64,000 nucleotides of DNA from Reyranella soli (GTDB lineage Bacteria > Pseudomonadota > Alphaproteobacteria > Reyranellales > Reyranellaceae): contig NZ_BKAJ01000073.1 of NCBI RefSeq assembly GCF_007992495.1, positions 1 through 64,000 of the forward strand, written 5' to 3'. Positions within the stretch are counted from its first letter, which is position 1; each line of letters begins with the position of its first letter. The notes beneath the pieces were generated by a model, which did no database searches, had not been told where the DNA came from, and saw nothing but the letters and a program-made list of their open reading frames with translations. Both the position numbers and the translations under genes were made by a program. Below are positions 34,326-43,059 of this stretch, piece by piece.

Positions 34326-35093
34326 TCACTGCGCAGCGGTGGGCAGCGTCGATTCCTTGACGTCAGGAAGACCATTGAACGCCTTCAAGGCCCTTTCCGC
34401 TCCGCTGCGTGCACTGGCAGGATTGGCTCCAGTGACGAGGCGCCCCACGGTGATGGAATAGTCGTCGAAAGGATGCATGGGCGAGCTGTAGTCCGCTCCG
34501 GCGTTGTTGACCGCTTCGACGACGGGAGGGACTTTGTCCGACTTCAGCTTGTCCCAGACCTTCAGCACGATCTCACCCTCGATGGTGAATCCGGTAACGG
34601 TCTTGCCGGCGATGATCGACTTGCCGGTCTTGGAGTCGATTACTCCGGGGAGAAGCACCGGTCCGTGACATACGGCTGTGACGATCCCGCCGCGATTCCA
34701 GACGTCGGCCGCAATGCTCTGAAGCCCTCGCGCCGTCGGGTAGTCGTAGAGAGCGGCGTGGCCCGCGGAGGCGAAGAACAGCCCGTACTCGCCCTTCTTC
34801 AGATCGGCGGCCTTCTTCAATTGCGCGTTCAGCTTCACGTTGAAGGGGTGCTTGGGGTTCTCGAAGACGGCCTTGTCGTCGCCGGCCAGGAATTGGCTGG
34901 TGAGAGAGAGGTCGTCCAAGCCGTAAGTGCCGGTTTCCGTGGCGAGATCCACATCGAAGCCGGCCTGCGTCAGCACTTCGAAGGGGTGCAGCGCTTCGGT
35001 GAAGAAGAGGCCGGTCCGTGTGCCATCAGGATAGATGACGCCGTTGTAACTGGTGATTGCGATCAGCGCCTTGCGTTGCAGGTCCTTGGCCAT
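34326..35093 (-). CDS. DJ-1/PfpI family protein (type 1 glutamine amidotransferase-like)
   Basis: A 255-residue protein of the DJ-1/PfpI superfamily, closest in layout to Hsp31-like glyoxalase III and chaperone members: the nucleophile elbow TAVCHGPV holds the reactive cysteine, preceded by the acidic segment LFFTEALHPFEVLTQAGF. It would handle reactive carbonyls such as methylglyoxal or glycated proteins in the cytoplasm. No signal peptide. It is the first gene of a two-gene minus-strand unit with the secreted hydrolase and is divergent from the zinc alcohol dehydrogenase. GAGGAGTGG lies just before its ATG. Confidence 0.9.
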   Translation of the reverse strand: MAKDLQRKALIAITSYNGVIYPDGTRTGLFFTEALHPFEVLTQAGFDVDLATETGTYGLDDLSLTSQFLAGDDKAVFENPKHPFNVKLNAQLKKAADLKKGEYGLFFASAGHAALYDYPTARGLQSIAADVWNRGGIVTAVCHGPVLLPGVIDSKTGKSIIAGKTVTGFTIEGEIVLKVWDKLKSDKVPPVVEAVNNAGADYSSPMHPFDDYSITVGRLVTGANPASARSGAERALKAFNGLPDVKESTLPTAAQ

Positions 35094-35110
35094 GATCCAC
35101 TCCTCTTATG

Positions 35111-35135
35111 ACCGTCGGGTATGTCTGCGGACGGT
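35111..35135. promoter_or_regulatory. Inverted repeat in the DJ-1/alcohol dehydrogenase divergent promoter
   Basis: ACCGTC (35111-35116) and GACGGT (35130-35135) form a perfect 6-base inverted repeat with a 13-base spacer, i.e. about two helical turns between half-site centres, 18 bases upstream of the DJ-1-type gene. An operator is possible but cannot be shown from one instance. Confidence 0.3.
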
Positions 35136-35308
35136 AGTCGAGTGCCGTTTCGATGAGGAGTTAAGAGAGGTGAATTCTGCGATCCGTCTCAGGGGCCTGG
35201 ATCGGCACGCTATTTTACCTCGCTTAACCTGCTCCCCCGGTGTGCGGCTGATAGCTTTGCGCTCATCGACTGGTGGTCCTGCCGATTGACCGTGGGAAGG
35301 AGGCGAGC

Positions 35309-36364
35309 ATGAAAGCGGCCCGCATACACGAATACGGAAAGCCGGTTGTCCTCGAGGACGTTCCGATCCCGGACATCGGACCGGACGAAATCCTGATCCA
35401 GGTGAAGGCATGCGGCATGTGCCGGTCGGACGCGCAGCTGATCGACGGCTACTTCCGTCCATTCGTGGACATCCCGACGCCGATCACGATCGGTCATGAA
35501 ATCTCCGGCGTGGTTTCCACGATCGGCAGGAATGTCCCTAAGATCGCCGGCTTCCACGAAGGCGATCCTGTGGGCGTGGCGCCGGGTTGGGGCGACGGCG
35601 TCTGTCGCCATTGCCTCGTGGGCAACACCCACATCTGCCCGAACGTGCGGTGGCCGGGATTTGGCCCCTATGGCGGATTTGCCGAGTACCTGCCGGTGCC
35701 CGCGCGCTACCTTATCAAGGCAGACAGGGGTCTGAGGTTCGAGCAGATCGCTCCGCTTACGGATGCCGGTCTGACCCCGTATCGGGGCATCAAGAAGCTG
35801 CGCGATGCCGGCGCGCTCGGCCCGGGCCGGATCGTCGGCGTATTCGGCGTGGGCGGACTGGGCTCGTACGCCGTCCAGTACGCGAAGCTGCTGGGCGGCG
35901 GCGCCAAGGTTGTCGCCTTCGCACGCAATGCAGACAAGCTCGCCATCGCCAAGGAGAACGGCGCCGACCACGTCATCTCCATCAAGAACAAGACCTCCGA
36001 AGCGATCGCGGCGGAACTTAAGAAGGCTGCCGGCCAAAGGGATCTCGACGCCATCATCGATTGCGCCGGGGCCACGGAAATGATGGAGCTTGCCTTCAGC
36101 CTCCTTGGGATCAGCGGGCACTACGCCAATGTCGGGTTGGTCGGTGACCGCATCAGCGTGCCGCTGCTTCCGCGTGTGAACCGCGAGCAAACATTCCATG
36201 GCTCGTATTGGGGCAACAATACCGACCTCAGTGAGGTCATGGCGCTCGCTGCCGAAGGCAAGATCCGCCACACCTTGAAGGCGTTCACGTTCGACCAGAT
36301 CAACGAATACCTCGACCTGCTCAGAATGGGAGAAATTGTCGGGAGGGCCGTGATGAAGTTCTGA
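35309..36364 (+). CDS. Zinc-dependent alcohol dehydrogenase family protein
   Basis: A 351-residue medium-chain dehydrogenase. Seen: CGMCRSD with the catalytic zinc cysteine (C38), GHEISG with the glutamate and histidine, the structural-zinc lobe DGVCRHCLVGNTHIC and the NAD-binding GVGGLGSYAVQYAKLLG. In the structural lobe the first of the four usual cysteines is Asp, leaving a D/C/C/C site. GGAAGGAGGCG directly upstream of the ATG is a strong ribosome binding site. Divergent from the DJ-1 gene and followed by carbonyl-handling genes, it may reduce or oxidise small aldehydes and alcohols (inference). Confidence 0.9.
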   Translation: MKAARIHEYGKPVVLEDVPIPDIGPDEILIQVKACGMCRSDAQLIDGYFRPFVDIPTPITIGHEISGVVSTIGRNVPKIAGFHEGDPVGVAPGWGDGVCRHCLVGNTHICPNVRWPGFGPYGGFAEYLPVPARYLIKADRGLRFEQIAPLTDAGLTPYRGIKKLRDAGALGPGRIVGVFGVGGLGSYAVQYAKLLGGGAKVVAFARNADKLAIAKENGADHVISIKNKTSEAIAAELKKAAGQRDLDAIIDCAGATEMMELAFSLLGISGHYANVGLVGDRISVPLLPRVNREQTFHGSYWGNNTDLSEVMALAAEGKIRHTLKAFTFDQINEYLDLLRMGEIVGRAVMKF

Positions 36365-36419
36365 TCGCCCGACGGTGCGATCTGGCCGAAGAGCCTCACT
36401 ATTCGAAAGGAGCCCATCC

Positions 36420-36832
36420 ATGGCGAAAAAGCACACTGCTCAGTGCGCATGCGGCGCCATAAAATTCGAGTTCAATACCGATCCAACCTTTGTCGCAGTC
36501 TGTCACTGCCTTGATTGCAAGAAGGCGTCAGGTGGTGAAGCGGCCACGTTCTTCGGCGTGCCCGAGGATGATTTCTCGTTGGTCGGTGGCCAGCCGAAGG
36601 CGTTTCACTACACCGCCCAGTCAGGCAGGGGCCTGGACCGAAACTTCTGCCCCGATTGCGGGGCCAGGGTGTTCAGCAGCAACCTGGAGGGCTTCCCAGG
36701 ATTGATCTTCGTCACGCTCGGCAGTCTGGACAAGCCCGACAGCGTGAAGCCGATGCTTGAGATGTTCACCAAGCGCCGTCTCAATTGGGCGAGGCCGCTA
36801 ACCTCCCGCAATTCGAGAACATGCCCAGTTGA
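36420..36832 (+). pseudogene. GFA (glutathione-dependent formaldehyde-activating-like) protein, frameshifted near its 3' end
   Basis: A GFA/CENP-V-type protein: QCACGAIKFEF, VCHCLDCKKASGG and NFCPDCGARVF supply the zinc cysteines. The normal ending of such proteins is present but out of frame: around 36799 the reading frame needs to change to give ANLPQFENMPS and a TGA at 36830-36832. In the present frame the ORF instead reads through to the VOC gene, producing an apparent 380-residue fusion. The tail after the shift is a textbook match to GFA ends, so I read this as a one-base indel (or sequencing error). All zinc ligands precede the lesion, so a functional product is possible. Confidence 0.75.
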
Positions 36833-36842
36833 GGAGGTCGTC

Positions 36843-37562
36843 ATGGCAGATCGTAACAACGCGGCTCTCGGCGCCCGGCTCCAAGGTGTGCAGCATTTCG
36901 GCGTCACGGTTCAGAGCATGGATCGCGCCTTTGAGTTCTATACCGAGGTGCTCGGCGGCAACGAGGTGATGCGTGACGGTGATTTTCAGGGCGAGCAGAT
37001 CCACAACACGCTGATGGCCGATCAGGAGATCGTCGCTCGGGAGCGGAAGGTCAATCCGCGAACGATCGGCGTACCTGACCTGAAGGGTGGCGAGCAACGG
37101 CTCGACGTCCGCTTCGTGCAGTTCGACAATGTCGTGATCGAGCTCCTGCAATATCGAGACGCCCAGCAACCGATGGGCAGCGGGGACAGTTGGGCTGAGC
37201 CGCGAGACCATATGAGCCCTGCCTATCCGCGCTCGATGCACATCTGCTTCTACATTCGCGATGATGTCGACTTCAACAAGTTCATCCACGACCTCGAGGC
37301 GGAATCGGCGCGTCGAGGCATGACCCAGGTGAAAGCCAATCGCGTCATCACGGTGACATCGGAACAGGAGCGTCAGGCAGCTCCGCTCGATGCCAATACC
37401 ATCAAGATCACCGAGGGAAAGTCGAACGGCTGGTCCTTGATCTATTGCAAGGGACCGGAGGGCGAGCAGCTCGAGTTCGTTCAAGCTCTCGGGGCTGTGA
37501 AGAAGACCTTCCAGGAAGCGATGGAAACCCGGCGGCGCACGATCGCCGCGACCAAGGGCTGA
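36843..37562 (+). CDS. VOC (glyoxalase/bleomycin resistance) family protein
   Basis: A 239-residue protein with two vicinal-oxygen-chelate modules: VQHFGVTVQSMDRAFEFYTEVLGG at residues 15-37 and the metal-type endings LEFVQALG near the C terminus; the middle contains HICFYIRDDVDF. It has its own GAGGAGG ribosome site (36831-36837) five bases before the ATG, which supports an independent start rather than a fusion with the preceding GFA sequence. VOC enzymes are lyases, dioxygenases or isomerases; the family's metal ligands cannot be fixed here with certainty, so no substrate is proposed. Confidence 0.85.
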   Translation: MADRNNAALGARLQGVQHFGVTVQSMDRAFEFYTEVLGGNEVMRDGDFQGEQIHNTLMADQEIVARERKVNPRTIGVPDLKGGEQRLDVRFVQFDNVVIELLQYRDAQQPMGSGDSWAEPRDHMSPAYPRSMHICFYIRDDVDFNKFIHDLEAESARRGMTQVKANRVITVTSEQERQAAPLDANTIKITEGKSNGWSLIYCKGPEGEQLEFVQALGAVKKTFQEAMETRRRTIAATKG

Positions 37563-37587
37563 CGAGACCGGGATCCGAGAACCAGCC

Positions 37588-37989
37588 ATGACCAAACCCA
37601 CGAGAGTGCATGCAGGAGCGGGCTATTCGCAGGTGCCGCACGGAGCCTATTCGGTCGTCGCAGAGGTGCGCGCGAAACCAGGCAAGGAGGCGGAGCTGCG
37701 CGCCGCCACGGTGCCGCTGGTGGCGCTCGTGCGGAGTGACCCGAAGAATCTTGTCTATTTCCTCCAGGAAGACCGCGAGGCGCGAGGGCATTTCATTTTC
37801 TACGAGATCTTCGCCAGTCAGGCCGACTTCGAGGCCCATAATGCGATGTCCTACGTGAAAGCATGGTTCGCAAAGCTGCCCGAGCTTGCCGAGGGCGGTG
37901 TCAAGGTAATGCGGATGGAGATCCTCAACGGCCCCTCGCAGCTGAGCCAGCAGGACAGCACGCGCGAGAAACTGCATGGCGTTCACTGA
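37588..37989 (+). CDS. Antibiotic biosynthesis monooxygenase (ABM) domain protein
   Basis: A 133-residue protein with one ABM-type dimeric alpha/beta-barrel domain (about residues 20-115): YSVVAEVRAKPGKEAELRAATVPLVALVRSDP, ENLVYFL-like strand LVYFLQED, HFIFYEIFASQADFEAH. Such proteins are cofactor-free oxygenases of quinols and related phenols or are of unknown activity. It follows the VOC gene by 25 bases and its 3' end overlaps a DUF1656 gene by 14 bases, so it is in the same transcript. Confidence 0.85.
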   Translation: MTKPTRVHAGAGYSQVPHGAYSVVAEVRAKPGKEAELRAATVPLVALVRSDPKNLVYFLQEDREARGHFIFYEIFASQADFEAHNAMSYVKAWFAKLPELAEGGVKVMRMEILNGPSQLSQQDSTREKLHGVH

Positions 37990-38179
37990 GGTCGATTTGT
38001 TTGGCGTCTACGTGGCGCCGATGTCGCTGATGATGCTAGCAGCGTGGCTCGTCACGGCTGCCCTGCGCTCCGTCTTGGGGCACTTTGAGCTGTTGCGGTT
38101 CATCTGGCACCCGGCATTGTTCCTGTTCAGCGTCTACATCATCGTGCTTGCCGTCATAACCCTGGTGAGGGCTCGGTGA
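37976..38179 (+). CDS. DUF1656 small membrane protein (AaeX-like)
   Basis: A 67-residue protein with two hydrophobic segments (VAPMSLMMLAAWLVTAAL and FLFSVYIIVLAVITLV) and the DUF1656 pattern FTEVDLFGVYVAP and FIWHPALF. DUF1656 proteins (AaeX in E. coli) accompany aromatic-acid efflux genes; their role is unknown. The ATG at 37976 lies inside the end of the ABM gene and the HlyD-type gene begins 1 base after its stop. Confidence 0.9.
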   Translation: MAFTEVDLFGVYVAPMSLMMLAAWLVTAALRSVLGHFELLRFIWHPALFLFSVYIIVLAVITLVRAR

Positions 38180-38180
38180 A

Positions 38181-39104
38181 ATGACGATGGGCACCCGGGC
38201 GGCCAAGGCAAGTCGGCTTGTTCTGAGGATCGCTCCCGTCGTGGTGACGCTTGGCGCCGTGGCGGCAGCTGTGCCGTCCGCCCGCAAGACGTGGGACATC
38301 TATATGGCGACGCCTTGGACAAGGGACGGGGCTGTGCGCGCCTATGTGGTCACGTTGGCGCCGGAAGTCGCCGGCCGAATCGTCGAGTTGCCCATCGCGG
38401 ACAATAACCTCGTGCACAAAGACCAGCCGCTGATGGTCATCGACCCTACGGACTACGCGATCGCCGTCAAGCTGGCCGAGGCTGCTTCAGAGCAGGAGCG
38501 CGCGAACGCCGATAATCTGGAAATCGAAGCGCAACGGCGACAACGGCTCAGCAGGCTCGCGACTTCAGTGGAAGAGCAGCAGACCTACGCCAGCAAGGCC
38601 ATCAGCGCTCAGGCAGCCTATCGCCAAGCCCTGGCAAACCTCGAACAGGCTCATGTGAACCTGAAGCGCACGCGCATCCATTCACCGGTGAACGGCTACG
38701 TCACCAATCTTCTTGCGCGAACCGGCGACTATGCCAGCGTCGGACGCAGCGTGCTGTCGATCGTCGATATCGATTCGTTCTGGGTGGACGCCTATTTCGA
38801 GGAAACCAACTTGCGTGCCATCGAGGAGGGCGCGCCAGCGCGCGTCAAACTGATGGGTTACAACGAGGAAATTCAGGGACACGTGGGCAGCGTGGCGCGA
38901 GGCATCAACGTGGCCAATGCCCGCCCGGACCAGGCGGGCCTCGCCTCGGTCAATCCCATTTTTACCTGGGTGCGCCTCGCCCAACGCGTGCCCGTACGCG
39001 TGGAGATTGACCACGTTCCCGCCGGGATAAGGTTGGTCCAAGGAATGACAGCGACCGTCGAAGTGCTGCCGAGATCAGCCACGTTGGCGGCGTCCAAGCC
39101 TTAG
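38181..39104 (+). CDS. HlyD/EmrA-family membrane fusion protein (AaeA-like)
   Basis: A 307-residue protein: one N-terminal membrane segment (APVVVTLGAVAAAVPSA), a lipoyl-type half-motif (NNLVHKDQPLMVIDPTDY), a coiled-coil arm (about residues 95-160), and the second half-motif plus beta-barrel (THIHSPVNGYVTNLLARTGDYASVG-type segment, then VDAYFEETNL). Such proteins bridge an inner-membrane pump with the outer membrane. It directly follows the DUF1656 gene, as aaeA follows aaeX. The FUSC-type pump that would complete an Aae system is encoded 5 kb away at 44049. Confidence 0.9.
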   Translation: MTMGTRAAKASRLVLRIAPVVVTLGAVAAAVPSARKTWDIYMATPWTRDGAVRAYVVTLAPEVAGRIVELPIADNNLVHKDQPLMVIDPTDYAIAVKLAEAASEQERANADNLEIEAQRRQRLSRLATSVEEQQTYASKAISAQAAYRQALANLEQAHVNLKRTRIHSPVNGYVTNLLARTGDYASVGRSVLSIVDIDSFWVDAYFEETNLRAIEEGAPARVKLMGYNEEIQGHVGSVARGINVANARPDQAGLASVNPIFTWVRLAQRVPVRVEIDHVPAGIRLVQGMTATVEVLPRSATLAASKP

Positions 39105-39223
39105 CCAATCACCGGCTGCCAGCTCGGGCCCTGCTTGGGTCACCGAAGGATTCACCTCGATTAACTCGGAAAGCGGGCCGAATCGATCCACTCTCTGGGC
39201 GTGGCCTAGCCGAGGAGCAGACT

Positions 39224-41563
39224 ATGCCCGAGCAACCTTCCTCCCCTTGGACCGCGACCGACAACGTCGACCACGAGTCGAAAGATGTGCCGAAGTTCGT
39301 GCCTTACAATCCGCCGGCTGGCGGGTGGGGTGCCTTGCATGCCACCGCTAAGGCACTACGCGAGCAGAGCATTGTGACCAAAGGGTCATCGGCGCTGCTC
39401 GCCATGAACCATCCAAAGGGATTCGATTGCCCGGGTTGCGCCTGGCCGGATGCTCGTCACGCAAGTTCCTTCGAATTTTGTGAGAACGGAGCGAAGGCCG
39501 TCTCCTTCGAGCTGACCAAGCGCAGGGTCACGCGGGATTTCTTTGCCAGTCATACTGTCAGTGAACTGAACCAGGAGAGTGACTATTGGCTCGAGGAGCA
39601 GGGGCGGCTTACCGAGCCGATGCGCTACGATGCTCGAACGGATCACTATGTGCCGGTCAGCTGGGATGATGCATTCGCTCTGATCGCTCGCCACCTCACG
39701 GCCCTCGGCGATCCCAACGAGGCCGAGTTCTACACCTCAGGTCGAACGTCCAACGAAGCGGCGTTCATGTACCAGCTGTTCGTGCGTCGCTTCGGCACCA
39801 ACAATCTTCCGGATTGTTCGAACATGTGTCACGAGCCGACCAGCGTCGGCTTGCCGGAAAGTATCGGCATCGGCAAGGGCACTGTCCTTCTCGACGATTT
39901 CGCCCTTGCCGAAGCAATCTTCATCATCGGACAAAATCCTGGCACCAACAGTCCGCGCATGCTGACCGAGCTGCACAGGGCCTCCCGGGCGCACGTGCCG
40001 ATCGTCGTGTTCAATCCACTGCGCGAGCGGGCCCTCGAGCGGTTCGCGGCTCCCCAGGACCCGCTTGAAATGGCGACGCTCGGCGAGACGAAGATTGCCA
40101 GCGAATATTGCCAGGTGCGCATCGGCGGCGACATCGCCGCCCTCAAGGGCATCATGAAGCTGGTCCTCGAGGCCCATGACGAAGCGATGGGTCGTGGCGC
40201 GGAGCCGGTCCTCGATCTCGGTTTCATCGCCGAGCACACTCACGGCTTCGACGCATTCGCTGCCGATCTGCGAGCGACAAGCTGGGACGACATACTGCGC
40301 GTGAGCGGGCTGCCGTTCGATCAGTTGGAACGTGTGGCCAAGGTCTACATGAAGGCACGCTCGGTGATCGTCGTCTACGGCATGGGCATCACCCAGCACA
40401 GGCTCGGCACCGAAAACGTACACCAGACCGTCAACCTGCTGCTATTGCGCGGCAATCTCGGCAAATCCGGGGCCGGCATCTGCCCGGTGCGTGGTCACTC
40501 CAATGTCCAGGGCGACCGGACCATGGGCATCGACGAGAAACCCCGGCCGGAGTTTCTCGATCAGCTCAAGAACGCTTTCGGCTTCGATCCGCCGCGCGCT
40601 CATGGACACAACGTCGTCAAGGCCGTCGACGCGATGATCAACGGCAAAGCCAAGGTATTCATAGGCCTTGGCGGCAATTTCATCAGGGCGGTGCCTGACT
40701 CGACTGTTGCCGAGGCGGCCATGCGCGATCTGAGCCTCACGGTTGCGATCAGCACCAAGCTCAATCGCGGGCACCTCGTCCACGGCAAGGAGGCCCTGAT
40801 CCTTCCCTGCCTGGCGCGCAGCGACATCGACATGCAAGGGGGCATCGAGCAGGCGGTCACTGTCGAAGACAGCATGTCGATGGTTCATGCTTCCTACGGT
40901 CTGGTCGAGCCGCCCAGCGCCACCCTCCGATCGGAAGTGGCCATCGTCTGCGGCATGGCGAAGGCCACGCTTCCGGGCAGCGGCATCGATTGGGACAGCT
41001 TCGTCGCCGACTACGGCCGCATTCGCCACAAGATCGAGGAAGTTCTTCCGGAGCAGTTCGCCGATTTCAATCAGCGCATCGAGAAGCCGGGTGGATTCCA
41101 TCTGTATGTCCCGCCACGCGAGCGGATCTGGAACACCGGCACACGGCGCGCCAACTTCATCCTCTTTCCCAGCCTCGACGAAGATCCGCCGGTGTCCGAT
41201 CCTTCGATGCTGCGGCTTGCGACGCTACGCAGCCACGATCAGTACAACTCGACGATCTACAGCCTCGACGACCGGTATCGTGGCGTGTTCGGCGGCCGCA
41301 TGGTGGTGTTCATGAACGAGGCCGACATGCGTGAGCGAGGGATCGCTGAAGGGGACCAGGTCGCGATCGAGGCGTTGGCGGACGACGGCAGGCGCCGCAT
41401 CGTCGCCGGCTTCTGGGTCAAATCCCACAGCATCGCGAGAGGGTCGATCGGCGCCTATTACCCCGAGACCAATCCGCTTCTGCCTCTTGCCTATCACGAC
41501 CTCAAGAGCGGAACGCCGGCAGCGAAGTCGATACCGGTGATCGTTCGCCGCCACGCCGCCTAG
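39224..41563 (+). CDS. FdhF/YdeP-type molybdopterin oxidoreductase
   Basis: A 779-residue molybdopterin enzyme of the YdeP branch: FDCPGCAWPD with CxxC near residue 68 and a further cysteine in FCENGAKAV (iron-sulfur or zinc ligands), YTSGRTSNEAAFMYQLFVRRFG, CSNMCHEPTS, and the C-terminal molydopterin-binding domain (residues 640-779, FNEADMRERGIAEGDQV-type). YdeP proteins are linked to acid or other stress resistance; their redox partner and substrate are not established. It starts 119 bases after the HlyD-type gene and precedes cytochrome bd genes by 81 bases, suggesting that it may feed the quinol oxidase. Confidence 0.9.
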   Translation: MPEQPSSPWTATDNVDHESKDVPKFVPYNPPAGGWGALHATAKALREQSIVTKGSSALLAMNHPKGFDCPGCAWPDARHASSFEFCENGAKAVSFELTKRRVTRDFFASHTVSELNQESDYWLEEQGRLTEPMRYDARTDHYVPVSWDDAFALIARHLTALGDPNEAEFYTSGRTSNEAAFMYQLFVRRFGTNNLPDCSNMCHEPTSVGLPESIGIGKGTVLLDDFALAEAIFIIGQNPGTNSPRMLTELHRASRAHVPIVVFNPLRERALERFAAPQDPLEMATLGETKIASEYCQVRIGGDIAALKGIMKLVLEAHDEAMGRGAEPVLDLGFIAEHTHGFDAFAADLRATSWDDILRVSGLPFDQLERVAKVYMKARSVIVVYGMGITQHRLGTENVHQTVNLLLLRGNLGKSGAGICPVRGHSNVQGDRTMGIDEKPRPEFLDQLKNAFGFDPPRAHGHNVVKAVDAMINGKAKVFIGLGGNFIRAVPDSTVAEAAMRDLSLTVAISTKLNRGHLVHGKEALILPCLARSDIDMQGGIEQAVTVEDSMSMVHASYGLVEPPSATLRSEVAIVCGMAKATLPGSGIDWDSFVADYGRIRHKIEEVLPEQFADFNQRIEKPGGFHLYVPPRERIWNTGTRRANFILFPSLDEDPPVSDPSMLRLATLRSHDQYNSTIYSLDDRYRGVFGGRMVVFMNEADMRERGIAEGDQVAIEALADDGRRRIVAGFWVKSHSIARGSIGAYYPETNPLLPLAYHDLKSGTPAAKSIPVIVRRHAA

Positions 41564-41644
41564 CCCACGCTCCGGGTTCGGGAAGAGTCGCCATGGACTA
41601 CGAACGCTCGATCCGCAGAAAGCTGCCCAGATAGGAAGTGCAAG

Positions 41645-43057
41645 ATGGAACTCAGCGCTCTCCTGCTCTCTCGATTGCAGTTCGCCTTTACCGTCTCGTT
41701 CCACATCATCTTCCCATCGTTCACCATCGGGCTGGCGGTGTGGCTGACCGCTCTGGAGGCGGTGTACCAGGGCACTGGCCGGCCGGTGTTTCGCCGTGTC
41801 TTCGAGTTCTGGCTCAAGATCTTCGGTGTCGCCTTCGGCCTGGGCGTGGTGTCCGGCATCGTACTGGCATTCCAGTTCGGAACCAATTGGAGCGTGCTGT
41901 CGCGTATGTCGGGGCCCATCCAGGGGCCGTTGTTGACCTACGAGACCTTCACCGCTTTCGCGCTCGAGGCGAGCTTCTTCGGAGTACTGGTCTTCGGTCG
42001 GCGTCGCGTGCCGCCCTGGTTGTATCTCTTCTCGACCGCAATGGTGGCGCTGGGAACCACGTTTTCCGCCTTCTGGATCATGGTCAACAACAGCTGGATG
42101 CAGGTGCCGGTCGGATACTCGCTGGAGAATGGCGCGTTTGTTCCCAAAGACTGGGCAGCGATCATATTCAGTCCAGTCGTCTGGGTACGCTTTCCGCACA
42201 TGCTGCTGGCCTCCTTCATCACCGGCGCCTTCTGCGTGGCCGCGACCGGCGCATGGTATTTCCTTCGAAAGGAGTTCGAAGCGGAGGCGCGCGTCATGCT
42301 TCGCATGGGACTCTTTCTCGCGGCCCTCTTCGTCCCCGCGCAGCTCCTGTTTGGACATCTGACGGGCGACTACGTCCACAAGTACCAGCCGGCCAAATTT
42401 GCCGCCATCGAGGGTCGATGGGAGACCGAGCAACCGGCCGGCGAGGTCGTGATCGCATGGCCCAACTCGAAGAAGGAGGCCAATGACTTCGAGATCAAGA
42501 TTCCGTTTCTTGGCAGCCTGATTGCCAGCATGAGTTTCGATTCGAAGGAGGTTGGCCTGAAGGATTTCCCGGTCCATGAGCGTCCGCCGGTTGTGATCCC
42601 CTTCTTCTCATTTCGGATAATGGTCGGCTGCGGCCTGGCCATGCTGGCGCTGGCCTGGCTCGGACCATACCTGATCTGGAAAGGTCGCCTCGAGCAGAGT
42701 CGTTGGCTCTTGTGGCTGATTTTCCTCAGCTTCCCACTGCCGTTCATCGCCACGCTGACCGGCTGGTTCACGGCTGAAGTCGGACGACAGCCTTGGACTG
42801 TGTACGGCGTCCTGCGGACTGCGGATGCCGCCACGCCTTTCCTGACGACGCGCGCCGTGGCGATCTCGTTGGTCCTGTACTTCGTGCTCTACAGTTTCAT
42901 CTTCCTGTTTGGCGTCTTCTACATCTATCGCCTGCTGCAAGCCGGGCCTGCGGGAGCCCTTGTCACTGCTTCCCACGATGCGACGCCCAGCCGGCCTATG
43001 TCGGTCGCGAAAACACCTCTCGTGAACGGACAGGCGCAGGAAGCCAGGGGAGACTGA
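41645..43057 (+). CDS. cydA: Cytochrome bd-type quinol oxidase subunit I
   Basis: A 470-residue, nine-helix protein: LLLSRLQFAFTVSFHIIFPS contains the first haem-b595/d histidine, GFGLGVVSGI-type helix 2, and LTGWFTAEVGRQPWTVYGVLRT is the conserved segment of the quinol pocket. The length matches the short-Q-loop, cyanide-insensitive (CIO) branch rather than the 520-residue E. coli CydA. It is the catalytic haem subunit that reduces O2 without proton pumping. The subunit II gene starts 2 bases after its stop. Terminal oxidases of this class support growth at low oxygen and under oxidative or nitrosative stress. Confidence 0.95.
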   Translation: MELSALLLSRLQFAFTVSFHIIFPSFTIGLAVWLTALEAVYQGTGRPVFRRVFEFWLKIFGVAFGLGVVSGIVLAFQFGTNWSVLSRMSGPIQGPLLTYETFTAFALEASFFGVLVFGRRRVPPWLYLFSTAMVALGTTFSAFWIMVNNSWMQVPVGYSLENGAFVPKDWAAIIFSPVVWVRFPHMLLASFITGAFCVAATGAWYFLRKEFEAEARVMLRMGLFLAALFVPAQLLFGHLTGDYVHKYQPAKFAAIEGRWETEQPAGEVVIAWPNSKKEANDFEIKIPFLGSLIASMSFDSKEVGLKDFPVHERPPVVIPFFSFRIMVGCGLAMLALAWLGPYLIWKGRLEQSRWLLWLIFLSFPLPFIATLTGWFTAEVGRQPWTVYGVLRTADAATPFLTTRAVAISLVLYFVLYSFIFLFGVFYIYRLLQAGPAGALVTASHDATPSRPMSVAKTPLVNGQAQEARGD

Positions 43058-43059
43058 CG

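Noticed and set aside
36420..37562. A genuine 380-residue GFA-VOC fusion enzyme
   Set aside because: The normal GFA ending and stop codon are present in another frame right at the junction and the VOC gene has its own ribosome site; a frameshift is the simpler reading.
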